In this document: positions 16,046 to 23,421 of the stretch, in pieces
Position numbering within the stretch: position 1 is the first letter of the stretch
Layout: each line of letters starts with the position of its first letter
Source: a virus
DNA length: 56,614 bases
Reading direction: 5' to 3' (one strand)
Virus record (IMG/VR): IMGVR_UViG_3300005537_000031
Location: 1 to 56,614 of that record
Program-made: the position numbers and the translations under genes
Notes under the pieces: model-generated
Told to the model about the DNA's origin: nothing
Databases searched by the model: none
Seen by the model: the letters and a program-made list of their open reading frames with translations, nothing else

Positions 16046-16627
16046 CTACTTCACCTCTGCGGGGATAGTATCACGCTTCCCCGATTCAGCAACATCGAAT
16101 TCGTCAGTCGCTGCTTCCTCGCCGCGCAGCCACGCTCCCACCAGCGCCGCCGCGTCCTTGCCAGAGTCCTCATCGCCGGACGATCCCATGTACTCCTCCA
16201 GTTTTTGCATCGTGTCGATCATCTGCGGGAGGGTGATCTGGCCGGACATGATAAGGACTTCGGCGTTCGAGGAGAGATCGCGCTGGAGCTGGCGCCACGC
16301 GGCTCCCTTGCGGGCGTCACGTTCACTGGAGAAGGCGGCGAATATCTTGGATAGAACCGCCCGCGCCGATGTGATCTTCTCTGGCTCTATTGCTTCCGGT
16401 TCTGCCACGGGTACTCGCGGTTTGAGTTTTCCCTCTCCTGCGCCTGTCGCCTGGCGTTGGCCGTTCTTTTTACTGTTTTGTCCTGCTCCAGCAGGTAGAG
16501 ATCGAGGTCGCTCTTTGTGGTCGGAGCGCGGTTGTTCAGTGTGTTCACTGCCAGAACCTCCGGTGAGGTCATGGTAGGCTTGGTCTGCCCAGTCGGCTGT
16601 GGTGGCGGGTTCGTTGGCGTCGGGCAT
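16046..16627 (-). CDS. Hypothetical head-assembly protein (193 aa), overlaps upstream gene
   Basis: A charged, Glu/Lys/Ala-rich protein. Residues 1-75 are low-complexity (Glu, Arg, Ser, Gly, Gln). Residues about 85-160 form helices, with a D-E-D acid patch. The first 241 bases also code for the end of the upstream gene in another frame. The low-complexity N-terminus may therefore reflect the overlap, and a later start is possible. No domain was recognised. Position between portal and terminase suits an assembly factor. Confidence 0.6.
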   Translation of the reverse strand: MPDANEPATTADWADQAYHDLTGGSGSEHTEQPRSDHKERPRSLPAGAGQNSKKNGQRQATGAGEGKLKPRVPVAEPEAIEPEKITSARAVLSKIFAAFSSERDARKGAAWRQLQRDLSSNAEVLIMSGQITLPQMIDTMQKLEEYMGSSGDEDSGKDAAALVGAWLRGEEAATDEFDVAESGKRDTIPAEVK

Positions 16628-16821
16628 TCGATGGCCTCCTTCGATGGTACGTAGTAGATTCTGGCTCCAAGGCGCAGCGTCAGCGTCGCGGCGTTGTCGG
16701 AGCTGATGTTCTGGAGCGATAGCTCAAGGCCAAGCTGCTGGAGTTCGGACAGCGGACAGGTGAATGTGCCGCCGTACTGGGCCAACAACTGTATGAGAGC
16801 TTTAAGGAACTCTGAATTCAC
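16387..16821 (-). CDS. Hypothetical protein (144 aa) following TerL
   Basis: The first 65 residues look folded, with alternating strands and helices (MNSEFLKALIQLLAQYGG start, then LTLRLGARIYYVPS). The rest is Pro/Thr/Gln/Arg-rich and lies in the region that overlaps the next gene. The ATG at 16821 overlaps the TerL stop (16818), so it is coupled to terminase translation. No family was recognised. Confidence 0.6.
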   Translation of the reverse strand: MNSEFLKALIQLLAQYGGTFTCPLSELQQLGLELSLQNISSDNAATLTLRLGARIYYVPSKEAIECPTPTNPPPQPTGQTKPTMTSPEVLAVNTLNNRAPTTKSDLDLYLLEQDKTVKRTANARRQAQERENSNREYPWQNRKQ

Positions 16822-18584
16822 ACGCCCTCCAGATTAGCGCCAGCAGTCTTTTTCTTCCCCTTGTTGATCGCGTCCAGCGCCTTCAGATGCCGGTTCCCGT
16901 GATCAAGCAACATTCCCATGTCGGTGGTGAACGGATCAAGCGCCCAGCTCACACCGGGGATTTGGTTGCCATCACCGGATGGCTTGTCCAAGGTCTCCGC
17001 CCTCCCCTTGCCGATCCTCGCCGTGTGATATTGCTCGACGGCGATCCACCCGAGCAGTCCCGCCATGAAAATGTCATCGTGTCCCTTGATGACCTGCCAG
17101 TTCCATGCCATCTCCATCTGCGCGCGGGACATCTGGGCGAGGAATTGCTGGTCGGTAACGTGGGCCTCACCTCTTCTCAATGCCAATCTAAACCTGTCGA
17201 ACAGCATGCGCCGCGAGCGTTGCGTGGTTTCCCATCCGAGAGCAGTGGAGGCTTTCGCATGGACTTTATCATCACGGGACCCACGCCAGAGATATTGCTG
17301 TGGGTAGTAGTAGCGATCGCGGAGTTCCTGCGCCGCCGTGGCCCCCCAACCGCCGGTGAACTCGATGTTTATCATTGCGGAATTGTAATAACGTCCCAAT
17401 CCGTTGAGGAAATACGCGAGAGTCTCAGGAGGGATGCGTTCGGCGAATCGGAACGCCATTCTACCAGTATCACCGTTCCATCCGACAATAGCCGCGAAGT
17501 CACCAGTTCCCACTCCCTTCGCAGCGTCAGCTCCAATGTAGTATTGTCCTTTTTCTGTTGGCAGTTCCCAGACACGGATTTCTCCTTCCGGACGTTCCTC
17601 GAAGATTGGAATCCCGCCCTCGGTGGTAATGATGGTACCACGCAGGATCGGCTTCTGGTTGTCGCGCTTGGCCGCGGATAGTTCAATCGAGTCGAACGCC
17701 GGACGACCACTGGAGATGAATCCCTCTTCAGGAGTAGATGGGTAATCCTGCTTCATGAGATCGTGGTTACCCGCGCAGGCTTTGGCCATGGTCCAGCGAT
17801 ACCATGCGATCTGGTTCTTGGTGCAGTTGAATTCCCGCGCCAGCCATTTCTCATACTCTCCCTTGGGAGCGTCCTTGGCGAGAATCCGCGTTTCCTCATC
17901 CGAGAGCGAGAACCCCGGATCCTCATGCCACGGCATGAATATCGGGATGAATCCGTTGGCCCCGTCCACTGCGTCATGCCAGTAGTTGTAGAACGCCTGG
18001 CCCGGGCCTTCGATGCCGTTCGGTGTGGTCTCGATGATGATAATGTTGTCCGGGTCCTTGGAGACGGTGTTCACCATGGAGACGAAGGACTCCTCTCCGG
18101 GGTAGTAGCTCGCCTCAGATAATAGAACCGCGCTGGCAGTGAGCCCGCGGCCACCGATCACGGTCTTCGCGGTCGCGCGAGTCAGCTTGGAGTAATGCCC
18201 ACCCTGAAAGTTATAGGTGATCTGCGTCTTATCGGATTTGATGTCCACACCACGACGTTGCATCGCCTCCGCGAACGGCTGCGCACGCTCCTCGTAGAGT
18301 TCCTTGGCGGTTTTATCCAGCTGCGCGACGATGACGGACTTGCCCCCGCGCTTGGCCATGTTGTGCGCAGTCAGGAGCGCGACGGCCCAAGTGGATCCTC
18401 CCGTGCGACGGGACTTGTAGAGGATGACCTGGAGAGGCATGTTCGGACGGTAGTGCTCGCGGATCTCGCGCATGATGCGTTGTTGCGAGGGAGCAAAGTG
18501 GAACGGCACCGTGCGTCCGGTGTCGCGGTCGCGTATGGGGAGGCGGCTGCAAAAACTCTCGAATCTGGATAGATCAAGTGGCAA
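16818..18584 (-). CDS. terL: Terminase large subunit (DNA packaging ATPase-nuclease)
   Basis: A 588-residue motor that cuts and pumps phage DNA into the procapsid. The ATPase half has a deviant Walker A loop (YKSRRTGGST, residues 56-65), a Walker B strand (SAVLLSEAS, 151-159) and a coupling motif ETTPNG (185-190). The nuclease half has the RNase H-like first strand with Asp (YYIGADAAKG, Asp353) and further acids at GDF (362) and GHDD near the C-terminus. Start is TTG at 18584 with a GGTAGGA site, overlapping the end of the small upstream frame. The first ten residues (MPLDLSRFES) are repeated almost exactly at the start of that small frame. Confidence 0.93.
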   Translation of the reverse strand: MPLDLSRFESFCSRLPIRDRDTGRTVPFHFAPSQQRIMREIREHYRPNMPLQVILYKSRRTGGSTWAVALLTAHNMAKRGGKSVIVAQLDKTAKELYEERAQPFAEAMQRRGVDIKSDKTQITYNFQGGHYSKLTRATAKTVIGGRGLTASAVLLSEASYYPGEESFVSMVNTVSKDPDNIIIIETTPNGIEGPGQAFYNYWHDAVDGANGFIPIFMPWHEDPGFSLSDEETRILAKDAPKGEYEKWLAREFNCTKNQIAWYRWTMAKACAGNHDLMKQDYPSTPEEGFISSGRPAFDSIELSAAKRDNQKPILRGTIITTEGGIPIFEERPEGEIRVWELPTEKGQYYIGADAAKGVGTGDFAAIVGWNGDTGRMAFRFAERIPPETLAYFLNGLGRYYNSAMINIEFTGGWGATAAQELRDRYYYPQQYLWRGSRDDKVHAKASTALGWETTQRSRRMLFDRFRLALRRGEAHVTDQQFLAQMSRAQMEMAWNWQVIKGHDDIFMAGLLGWIAVEQYHTARIGKGRAETLDKPSGDGNQIPGVSWALDPFTTDMGMLLDHGNRHLKALDAINKGKKKTAGANLEGV

Positions 18585-18783
18585 TGGGGTTTCCTACCTT
18601 TCTATCCCATGCCCGCAACATCATTTTACGTACCGTTATTAAAATGTGGGGAAGTTCTCTGAGATCGCAGTTGTCGTATTTACATATACGGTTCCAATGT
18701 TCTACCAGAAAGTCGTATCCTCCCAAGTACCACTCATAGGTACCGTCATCACAGGACTCGAAGCGGGCGAGGTCGAGGGGCAA
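18574..18783 (-). CDS. Small ORF opening with a copy of the TerL N-terminus
   Basis: A 69-codon frame with TTG start at 18783 and a GTAGGAG site. It begins MPLDLARFES, nine of ten residues identical to the TerL start, then continues with an unrelated Tyr/Trp/Cys-rich sequence. It ends 11 bases inside terL. The upstream bases around the ribosome-binding site are also similar. It looks like an inserted or duplicated element that regenerated a terL start. No family was recognised for the unique part. Confidence 0.6.
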   Translation of the reverse strand: MPLDLARFESCDDGTYEWYLGGYDFLVEHWNRICKYDNCDLRELPHILITVRKMMLRAWDRKVGNPIAT

Positions 18784-18791
18784 GGCAGCTC

Positions 18792-19424
18792 CTACTTTTT
18801 ATTCTTTCCCGCTCCGGTACCAGCGGCGAACTCTGCATCCTTCCGGATGTGCTCCTGGTAAATCTGCTGCTTGGACTTCTGGGTGGACGGCGCGTCTCCA
18901 GGCAACATCCCACGATCCTGCATCGCCGCGATGCCATGCTTGCGACGGTTCTCCTCCACGATACAGGCGTCGGAGCAGAAGTACTCGGTGATGAAGGCTC
19001 CGGTGGCGGAGTCTTTGCGTGGGCGCACCATGCGCCAGTTGCGATTGCCGAGCTGGCGTTTCGTGGTGCCGCACATGAGGCAGGCAGTGTCGAGGGTTTC
19101 CTGCGTGCGGCGGATCTCAATGGTACGAGCGGCCAGTTCACAACGAGCGCGCATCTTGGCCAGGAGGACGAAGCCTTCCTCGATGTCGATGGTCGAGAAG
19201 AAGTCTCGGACCTCCGTGTCGTACTCCGCCTCCGTGGCCCAGCGCGCATAGGCGAGTATCGACGCAGCTGCGGATGCCTTGGCCTTGTCGCCGTTGTGCG
19301 AGGCGTGGTTCAGCTCGGTCGCGGCCTCGGAGGGAGTGAGATCGAGGTCGTTGGCACTGAGGTCTCCGGGAGGGAGGACGGGTTCCGGGACTGCGGGGAC
19401 GGAGACTGCATGTTGTTTGGCCAT
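18792..19424 (-). CDS. Putative small terminase-like / zinc-binding protein
   Basis: The start chosen is ATG at 19424 (GTG at 19436 is an alternative), giving 210 residues. It lies upstream of terL, the usual place for the DNA-recognition subunit. An acidic Thr/Ser/Glu-rich N-terminus and helical middle are followed by a Cys cluster (CLMCG and CSDAC, about residues 115-155) that probably binds zinc, then a Gln/Lys/Arg tail. The zinc site is not typical of small terminases, so the assignment is only positional. Confidence 0.5.
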   Translation of the reverse strand: MAKQHAVSVPAVPEPVLPPGDLSANDLDLTPSEAATELNHASHNGDKAKASAAASILAYARWATEAEYDTEVRDFFSTIDIEEGFVLLAKMRARCELAARTIEIRRTQETLDTACLMCGTTKRQLGNRNWRMVRPRKDSATGAFITEYFCSDACIVEENRRKHGIAAMQDRGMLPGDAPSTQKSKQQIYQEHIRKDAEFAAGTGAGKNKK

Positions 19425-19455
19425 TACGTGTGTCACCTTTCGTTATCTGAAATAC

Positions 19456-19533
19456 TTAATCTGTAACTATCAATCTATCCTCGGAAACCGAAACCCTTGA
19501 CTCCAGCCTCAATGCTGGTTTGTTATGATCCAT
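19456..19533 (-). CDS. Possible 25-codon ORF
   Basis: ATG at 19533 and TAA at 19458-19456 frame a Ser/Arg/Val/Leu peptide (MDHNKPALRLESRVS start). No convincing ribosome-binding site precedes it. A 5-bp hairpin (CCAGC/GCTGG) overlaps its start. It may be part of a leader for the next gene instead. Confidence 0.2.
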   Translation of the reverse strand: MDHNKPALRLESRVSVSEDRLIVTD

Positions 19534-19566
19534 TAATATGCTAGACGTTAACCTCTCCAACTCTTG

Positions 19567-19680
19567 TTATGAATCCTGCCAGCGTTTGTAGTACGTGTTG
19601 CGGACGGCTATTTGGTCAGTTAAATCCGACCTCTCCTGTTTCGATAAACAAATTATCGTAGGCTCACTACATAAGAACAT
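19567..19680 (-). CDS. Small polar protein (37 aa)
   Basis: ATG at 19680 has an excellent AAGGAGTG site. The product has a short Cys/Ile/Leu N-terminus and a charged helix (LSKQERSDLTDQIAVRN) that resembles half of a helix-turn-helix. It lies upstream of the small-terminase-like gene in the same direction. The function is unknown. Confidence 0.5.
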   Translation of the reverse strand: MFLCSEPTIICLSKQERSDLTDQIAVRNTYYKRWQDS

Positions 19681-19692
19681 AGATCACACTCC

Positions 19693-19965
19693 TTATCTAA
19701 AATATTTAATCCTACCCAGCTTGTCTTTCTCCACCGAGCGTGCCCGCTTGTACTGCTGCATCGAAGGATGCTCGGCCACGAACCGCTTGAACTCCAGCGC
19801 GGTGCGCACCTGCACGGAGATGATCTTGCGGATGTCCCGGCAGGCGGTGCAACCGAAGCAATAATGAGTCACGTATCCGCGCTCGCGGTGCTCCTCTACG
19901 AGGATCATGGAATCGCGCGGGGCTTCTGGCGGGTGATCGGGTGATTTACAAAGTGGAGTGTTCAT
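19693..19965 (-). CDS. Small zinc-ribbon-like protein (90 aa)
   Basis: A Cys-rich centre (CFGCTAC, near residues 36-42) and a His/Cys pair near the N-terminus suggest a zinc site. The C-terminus is basic (KRARSVEKDKLGRIKYFR). It is coupled to the upstream gene through an ATGA-type overlap. No family was recognised. Confidence 0.6.
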   Translation of the reverse strand: MNTPLCKSPDHPPEAPRDSMILVEEHRERGYVTHYCFGCTACRDIRKIISVQVRTALEFKRFVAEHPSMQQYKRARSVEKDKLGRIKYFR

Positions 19966-20102
19966 TCATTCACCCACTGACGAAACCAGTACACGGCAGA
20001 CATCCACGTAGGAAAGTATGTGTTACTTCCCTCCGGACGCGACAGCCTCCAAGGCTTCCCCTGAAATAATGGGCTTGGCATGTAAAACAGTTTCCATTTC
20101 AT
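19962..20102 (-). CDS. Small aromatic-rich protein (46 aa)
   Basis: ATG at 20102 begins just after the stop of the upstream gene, and its TGA overlaps the next ATG, so both junctions are typical of operon genes. The product is rich in Trp, Phe, Tyr, Arg and Pro (MKWKLFYMPSPLF start). No family was recognised. Confidence 0.55.
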   Translation of the reverse strand: MKWKLFYMPSPLFQGKPWRLSRPEGSNTYFPTWMSAVYWFRQWVNE

Positions 20103-20103
20103 G

Positions 20104-20829
20104 TCAGTGCCTCGCTCCGAAGCGACGAATCACTCCGCTGCCACGGCACACCGGACATGGAGCCTGAGACACGCCACCGTCGGGGAGTGCTACCTGCATG
20201 GTCCCGCTGCCACCGCACCTGCCGCAGGGATCGCTCGCCTGTCCTGCCTCGGCCCTGCGGAGATTGTTCATCGCCTTGCGTCGCGCGGCGGGAGTGTCGG
20301 CCATGTTCACCTGTACGGAGGCTTCCTCTACGAGGTCAGTGGAGTGCGCGTCTAACTCTGCTTCGGCTTCCGCTGCGATGCGAGTGGCTTCCGCTTGCGG
20401 GTCTTCACCCGCTTCAGCTTCCATCTCTTCCGTGGCCGAGGACTGAATCCTATCAGGTCTATGAGTTGTAACGTTGGCATGTTGCCCTCCTCCCGCAGCG
20501 TTCACCGCAAACATCTTCGTGTCTGTCGGTGTCACCAGCATCAGCGACTCCACATCGGCGGGGAGAGACTGCACCACGGCGGACACCACGCCCGAGAATG
20601 CCAGGTCGTGGATGCGCAGCACCGCGATGGCTCCGTGGCGAAAGAGAGACAGTACGGGTGGAGCAGCTTCGAGGGAGCGCGGGCCAGCGGTCGCGGATGC
20701 CGCTGGCTGAGAGGTTACGCTCCCACTGCGCGGGATAAAATGTCCCCACGAGTTACGTTGTCGTGGCGTCGTCGGCGGCGGTGCTGTGTTGGTCGGTGTC
20801 TGCATGGTTGTCTTCTTCCGGGTTGGCAT
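20104..20829 (-). CDS. Hypothetical protein with C-terminal DnaJ-type zinc fingers
   Basis: A 241-residue protein. The N-terminal half is Thr/Pro/Ser-rich, then about residues 60-120 form a compact-looking domain. A Glu/Ala-rich helix covers about 130-190. Residues 200-235 hold two CxxCxGxG units (CGRCGGSG and CPVCRGSG), the signature of DnaJ-like zinc modules that bind unfolded or nucleic-acid partners. It overlaps its upstream neighbour by 77 bases. A second start at 20805 is possible. Confidence 0.65.
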   Translation of the reverse strand: MPTRKKTTMQTPTNTAPPPTTPRQRNSWGHFIPRSGSVTSQPAASATAGPRSLEAAPPVLSLFRHGAIAVLRIHDLAFSGVVSAVVQSLPADVESLMLVTPTDTKMFAVNAAGGGQHANVTTHRPDRIQSSATEEMEAEAGEDPQAEATRIAAEAEAELDAHSTDLVEEASVQVNMADTPAARRKAMNNLRRAEAGQASDPCGRCGGSGTMQVALPDGGVSQAPCPVCRGSGVIRRFGARH

Positions 20830-21196
20830 TGGGATACTTTACTCCTTCGTGCAACTGCATGGTGTTGACATCGCGCAGGAGGTCGTCCAGTTCGCGGTCG
20901 AGGCCCGCGCCTTCGACGATCTTGAATTCCTCCGTGAACTCTGGCACCGCGTTCCCCGCCGTCATGAAATCCTTCATCGTGCGCCAGTCATGTCCCGCTG
21001 GGGCGTCGGTCATCAGCCCGGTCTCTAGCCGTCCGGCTACGGTGCCGTCTTTGTGATAGCGGACGAGGGAATCCTTACGCAAGGTTTGATGAATCCGCTG
21101 GCGATTGGCCTCGCGGTACGACTCGCGGAGTTCTTCAAAACTGCGCTGTCCATCGGCGGGAAGGACTATGCCATCGCGCTGGAGGGAGTCGCTCAC
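20753..21196 (-). CDS. Hypothetical acidic protein (147 aa)
   Basis: A helical, charged protein rich in Glu, Asp and Arg, with a tail of Asp, Thr, Ala and His. The start overlaps the preceding gene by four bases. The last 77 bases overlap the next gene in another frame. It could be a packaging or assembly factor, given its place upstream of the terminase, but no domain supports this. Confidence 0.6.
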   Translation of the reverse strand: MSDSLQRDGIVLPADGQRSFEELRESYREANRQRIHQTLRKDSLVRYHKDGTVAGRLETGLMTDAPAGHDWRTMKDFMTAGNAVPEFTEEFKIVEGAGLDRELDDLLRDVNTMQLHEGVKYPNANPEEDNHADTDQHSTAADDATTT

Positions 21197-21534
21197 GGCT
21201 GCGCTGCCTCGGACATCTCGGGGATAGCGGCTCCGGTATCGGCAGCGACTGGTTCCACCACCGCAGGTTCATCCATCTGTGCCGTGACCACCGGAGCAAT
21301 CGTCACCGTGATCTCATCGCCGATCTCCAGCGTCCCGCGCTGGAGTGATTCCATGCCCACCACGAAGATCGAGGCTGGCGCGCCGGGTGGATAGATCGTC
21401 ACCGCCAGGCGCACGTCCTGATCGAACTCGTGATCCACCGGATTTCCCAGCACGTCCACCGGGCCGTTGCGATGCGCGCGCCCGGTGATCCAGCCGCGCA
21501 TGGTGATGGATCCATCTTTGTTGACAGGATTCAT
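21193..21534 (-). CDS. Hypothetical protein (113 aa)
   Basis: Beta-rich residues 1-75 (charged strands with Val/Ile, MNPVNKDGSITMRGWITG start) are followed by a Glu/Pro/Ala/Val-rich flexible tail. It resembles small structural proteins that attach to capsids. It is separated by only four bases from the gene upstream. The function is unknown. Confidence 0.6.
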   Translation of the reverse strand: MNPVNKDGSITMRGWITGRAHRNGPVDVLGNPVDHEFDQDVRLAVTIYPPGAPASIFVVGMESLQRGTLEIGDEITVTIAPVVTAQMDEPAVVEPVAADTGAAIPEMSEAAQP

Positions 21535-21538
21535 GAGA

Positions 21539-22111
21539 TCAGTAGCCTCCGAAGATCATGATTGAGCTACCAGCGAGGAAGCTGTTGGCCCCGAGGCACT
21601 GCACGCTTAGGGAGATGATCTGCGCGGTGGTGTTGACCCACTCAATGCTATCGTGCAGGAATCCCAGCGCGGCAGTACCAGCGGCCCCGGTTGCCTGAGT
21701 CACACGCCCAGTGAAAGTCTTGGACTTGGCCAAGGCATTGATGCCGGTATACACCGCCGATATGGGAAGCGTGTTCGACGCTGCCGGGCCTCCGATGCGA
21801 CCGGCGGTGATTGAGGTGTTACCCGCCGCATCCACGACCACAACGCCTCCAGCTACTGCGGTCAGGTGCCTATCCGCGTAGTTGGCCCCGGTGTCGCCGT
21901 TGAATCGGATGGTGGCCTGGTCGGCTCCGGTGAAGCCAAGGAGGTTGAGTCTTATCTCCAGCGACGGATAGGCTCCGAAGGGAAGCGTGGGGAACGCGGC
22001 GGCATTGGCCGTGAGTGTAGCCCCGGTGATGTAGAACGGCGGGATCACGCTGTCAAAGCCGTAGGACTGGCCGAGGGCGGCGGTGAATTGTCCGGGGTTG
22101 ATGGTTGCCAT
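21539..22111 (-). CDS. Virion decoration-like protein (190 aa)
   Basis: An Ala/Gly/Thr/Ile-rich beta protein with very few charges (MATINPGQFTAALGQSYG start), typical of surface or head-fibre proteins. No domain was recognised. It is the first clearly structural gene at the head of the leftward operon. The 67 bases upstream of it contain only the ribosome-binding site. Confidence 0.65.
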   Translation of the reverse strand: MATINPGQFTAALGQSYGFDSVIPPFYITGATLTANAAAFPTLPFGAYPSLEIRLNLLGFTGADQATIRFNGDTGANYADRHLTAVAGGVVVVDAAGNTSITAGRIGGPAASNTLPISAVYTGINALAKSKTFTGRVTQATGAAGTAALGFLHDSIEWVNTTAQIISLSVQCLGANSFLAGSSIMIFGGY

Positions 22112-22178
22112 GGCGGGGGCTCCTAGTGTTGATTCGATTGCTGCATCGCGATGAGCGTACTACTATTGTGGGGCGGGG

Positions 22179-22376
22179 TCAATGGGAATCCTCCTGCCGC
22201 CGTGATTCTCTTGCCTCGACCGCCGCGTACAGCAGCGTCTCACACAGGTTGTTCAGCGTTCGGTTCGTGGCCTTGGCGTAGTCCCGCAGCCGGGTTATGA
22301 GAGATTTATCGAGGCGGATGTGAACCGACTCGGAGACGCGGATGCGGCGGGGCGTGGATGTTGGAGCGTGGGTCAT
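22179..22376 (-). CDS. Ribbon-helix-helix regulator
   Basis: ATG at 22376 has a GGAGATTAAT site; a longer reading to 22433 would overlap the membrane-protein gene. The product (65 residues) has the Arc/CopG layout: a short basic strand (RRIRVSESVHIRLDK, about residues 10-24), then two helices (SLITRLRDYAKATNRT and LNNLCETLLYAAVEAR). RHH proteins act as dimers and bind palindromic operators. It sits near the divergent promoters, where a short GGGA-N3-TCCC operator-like element is found. A link between them is inference. Confidence 0.7.
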   Translation of the reverse strand: MTHAPTSTPRRIRVSESVHIRLDKSLITRLRDYAKATNRTLNNLCETLLYAAVEARESRRQEDSH

Positions 22377-22576
22377 ATTAATCTCCACATAATTAAAACC
22401 AACAACAGGATCATACCACAGCCGACCACCCATGGAATATTTATTTTATATTGAGATGACCTTGCGCCGCTCTCACCTGCCGTAGCCCTCGCGTGCGACC
22501 CCCGGGCTCGGGATCGCGGGCAAGGGTGGTCATTGCAGTCGCAGGCGAATGAATAGTACCGCGTCAAGTCACACAC
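22373..22576 (-). CDS. Small membrane protein with cytoplasmic Cys/Arg domain
   Basis: A 67-residue protein with a C-terminal hydrophobic segment (PWVVGCGMILLLVLIMW) ending in Arg-Leu-Ile, which makes it a single-span, probably C-tail-anchored protein. The N-terminal half is Cys/Arg/Ser-rich. It overlaps the RHH gene by four bases, so the two are co-translated. The function is unknown; early membrane proteins of phages often inhibit host functions. Confidence 0.55.
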   Translation of the reverse strand: MCDLTRYYSFACDCNDHPCPRSRARGSHARATAGESGARSSQYKINIPWVVGCGMILLLVLIMWRLI

Positions 22577-22618
22577 GTAGCGAGATGACTACAACAACAA
22601 CTCACTCAGATCTGGTGA

Positions 22619-22825
22619 CTACTCCAGCGGCAACGTGGTTGGAGTCTTAGCCCTAGCCTTAGCAGCTGCCTCCGCCCGTCGCTGTTCCCGTGTGAGCGGC
22701 ACCGGCGGCGGTGGTTGTCTAATCCCCTTGCGACGCATGGCCGCGCGTGATCGCCGCTGCATCATCCAGCGTCCCCAGGCAGAGGAGTGCTTATCTTTCG
22801 GCATGTCGGACGGTCGCCAGCCCAT
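22619..22825 (-). CDS. Small basic protein, first gene of the leftward unit
   Basis: A 68-residue Arg/Ala/Pro-rich protein (MGWRPSDMPKDKHSSAWG start, then QRRSRAAMRRKG). Start ATG at 22825 lies about 17 bases after the expected start of transcription from the leftward promoter; 22804 is an alternative start. A high basic charge suggests nucleic-acid binding. No family was recognised. Confidence 0.55.
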   Translation of the reverse strand: MGWRPSDMPKDKHSSAWGRWMMQRRSRAAMRRKGIRQPPPPVPLTREQRRAEAAAKARAKTPTTLPLE

Positions 22826-22848
22826 CGCTTAACAAGCTACCACGGATT

Positions 22849-22878
22849 CTTATACCGATAACCATATTCTTGTGACAA
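22849..22878 (-). promoter_or_regulatory. Leftward promoter candidate (virion unit)
   Basis: On the minus strand TTGTCA (22878-22873) is followed after 18 bases by TATAAG (22854-22849), a sigma-70-like pair. The first gene starts about 17 bases after the expected transcription start. Confidence 0.55.
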
Positions 22879-22922
22879 AAAGTGCTACTTCCCGCGTGTT
22901 TTCCACAGACTGCCATTATTTG

Positions 22923-22969
22923 TCTAAGGTGATTTTGTTATTGACATGGGATACTCCCGGCGCAATAAT
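22923..22969 (+). promoter_or_regulatory. Rightward early promoter with upstream motif and operator
   Basis: TTGACA (22941-22946) and AATAAT (22964-22969) with a 17-base spacer form a near-consensus sigma-70 promoter. The upstream element TCTAAGGTGATTTTGTT (22923-22939) abuts it. In the spacer lies GGGATACTCCC (22948-22958), an imperfect palindrome suited to repressor binding. The same upstream element recurs at 28656, with the operator in reverse complement. Confidence 0.75.
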
Positions 22970-23160
22970 AGCGCTTGTATGGGATTCAATATCGCAAGCT
23001 GCTGACCATTGATCGCAGGGCAGCTGCTAGCTATTAGGAATTCATCCAGTATTCCTTCCCTTGCAGTCAGCAGAGTTTCAGGTCTATTGAGCACATCGCT
23101 GAATCATTCAAGCGGTAATGAGAACCAGTCGGACAGACTTTAAACGGAGGATTTTTCACC
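22970..23160 (+). promoter_or_regulatory. Untranslated leader of the early unit
   Basis: About 185 bases lie between the expected transcription start and the first early gene. They contain no long frame, only an eight-codon MGFNIASC reading near 22979, and several short repeats (GCAGCTGC). The end holds a strong ribosome-binding site (ACGGAGGA) for the first gene. The other side of the divergent region (22826-22922) holds the leftward promoter and one DnaA-box-like TTTTCCACA at 22899. Confidence 0.4.
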
Positions 23161-23361
23161 ATGTCAGATTTCACGGTCAACATGCCAGTGCGGTACACAG
23201 CGGCGTACCGGGCCAAGTTCGCCAGTATCAAAGACGACACGCGGACGTTTTATGTTGCGGCCATTAAGGACAGGGGAAATTATGTTCCTGTGCTCACGCT
23301 GGCGGACGCGGGAGGGAAGGTTGTTTCCAGCATACTCGCTGAGAATGTGGAAGCGGCTTAG
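23161..23361 (+). CDS. First early gene, small protein (66 aa)
   Basis: ATG at 23161 with the strong ACGGAGGA site. The product is a mixed alpha/beta protein with Lys/Arg/Asp-rich surface (MSDFTVNMPVRYTAAYRAKF start). As the first gene of the early unit it may serve early takeover. No family was recognised. Confidence 0.65.
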   Translation: MSDFTVNMPVRYTAAYRAKFASIKDDTRTFYVAAIKDRGNYVPVLTLADAGGKVVSSILAENVEAA

Positions 23362-23371
23362 CCGTCGCTAG

Positions 23372-23401
23372 GACGCAGCCGGCCAGCACGCGGGCTGCGT
23401 C
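23372..23401 (+). other. 9-bp hairpin after the first early gene
   Basis: GACGCAGCC (23372-23380) pairs with GGCTGCGTC (23393-23401) across a 12-nt loop. No U-run follows, so it may slow polymerase or protect the 3' end of a processed RNA and adjust expression of downstream genes. Confidence 0.55.
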
Positions 23402-23421
23402 TTGTGGGAGGGCTAATCATC

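Noticed and set aside
16887-17681. A 264-codon plus-strand frame opposite terL
   Set aside because: It lies wholly within the convincing terminase gene and has no domain or site for translation.
18574-18783. An intein interpretation, since the unique part begins with Cys after the terL-like start
   Set aside because: No His-Asn end, no following Cys/Ser/Thr and no intein blocks; a full terL start is regenerated instead.
22899-22907. A DnaA-box-like TTTTCCACA in the divergent region
   Set aside because: A single match without neighbours or an AT-rich unwinding stretch is expected by chance.
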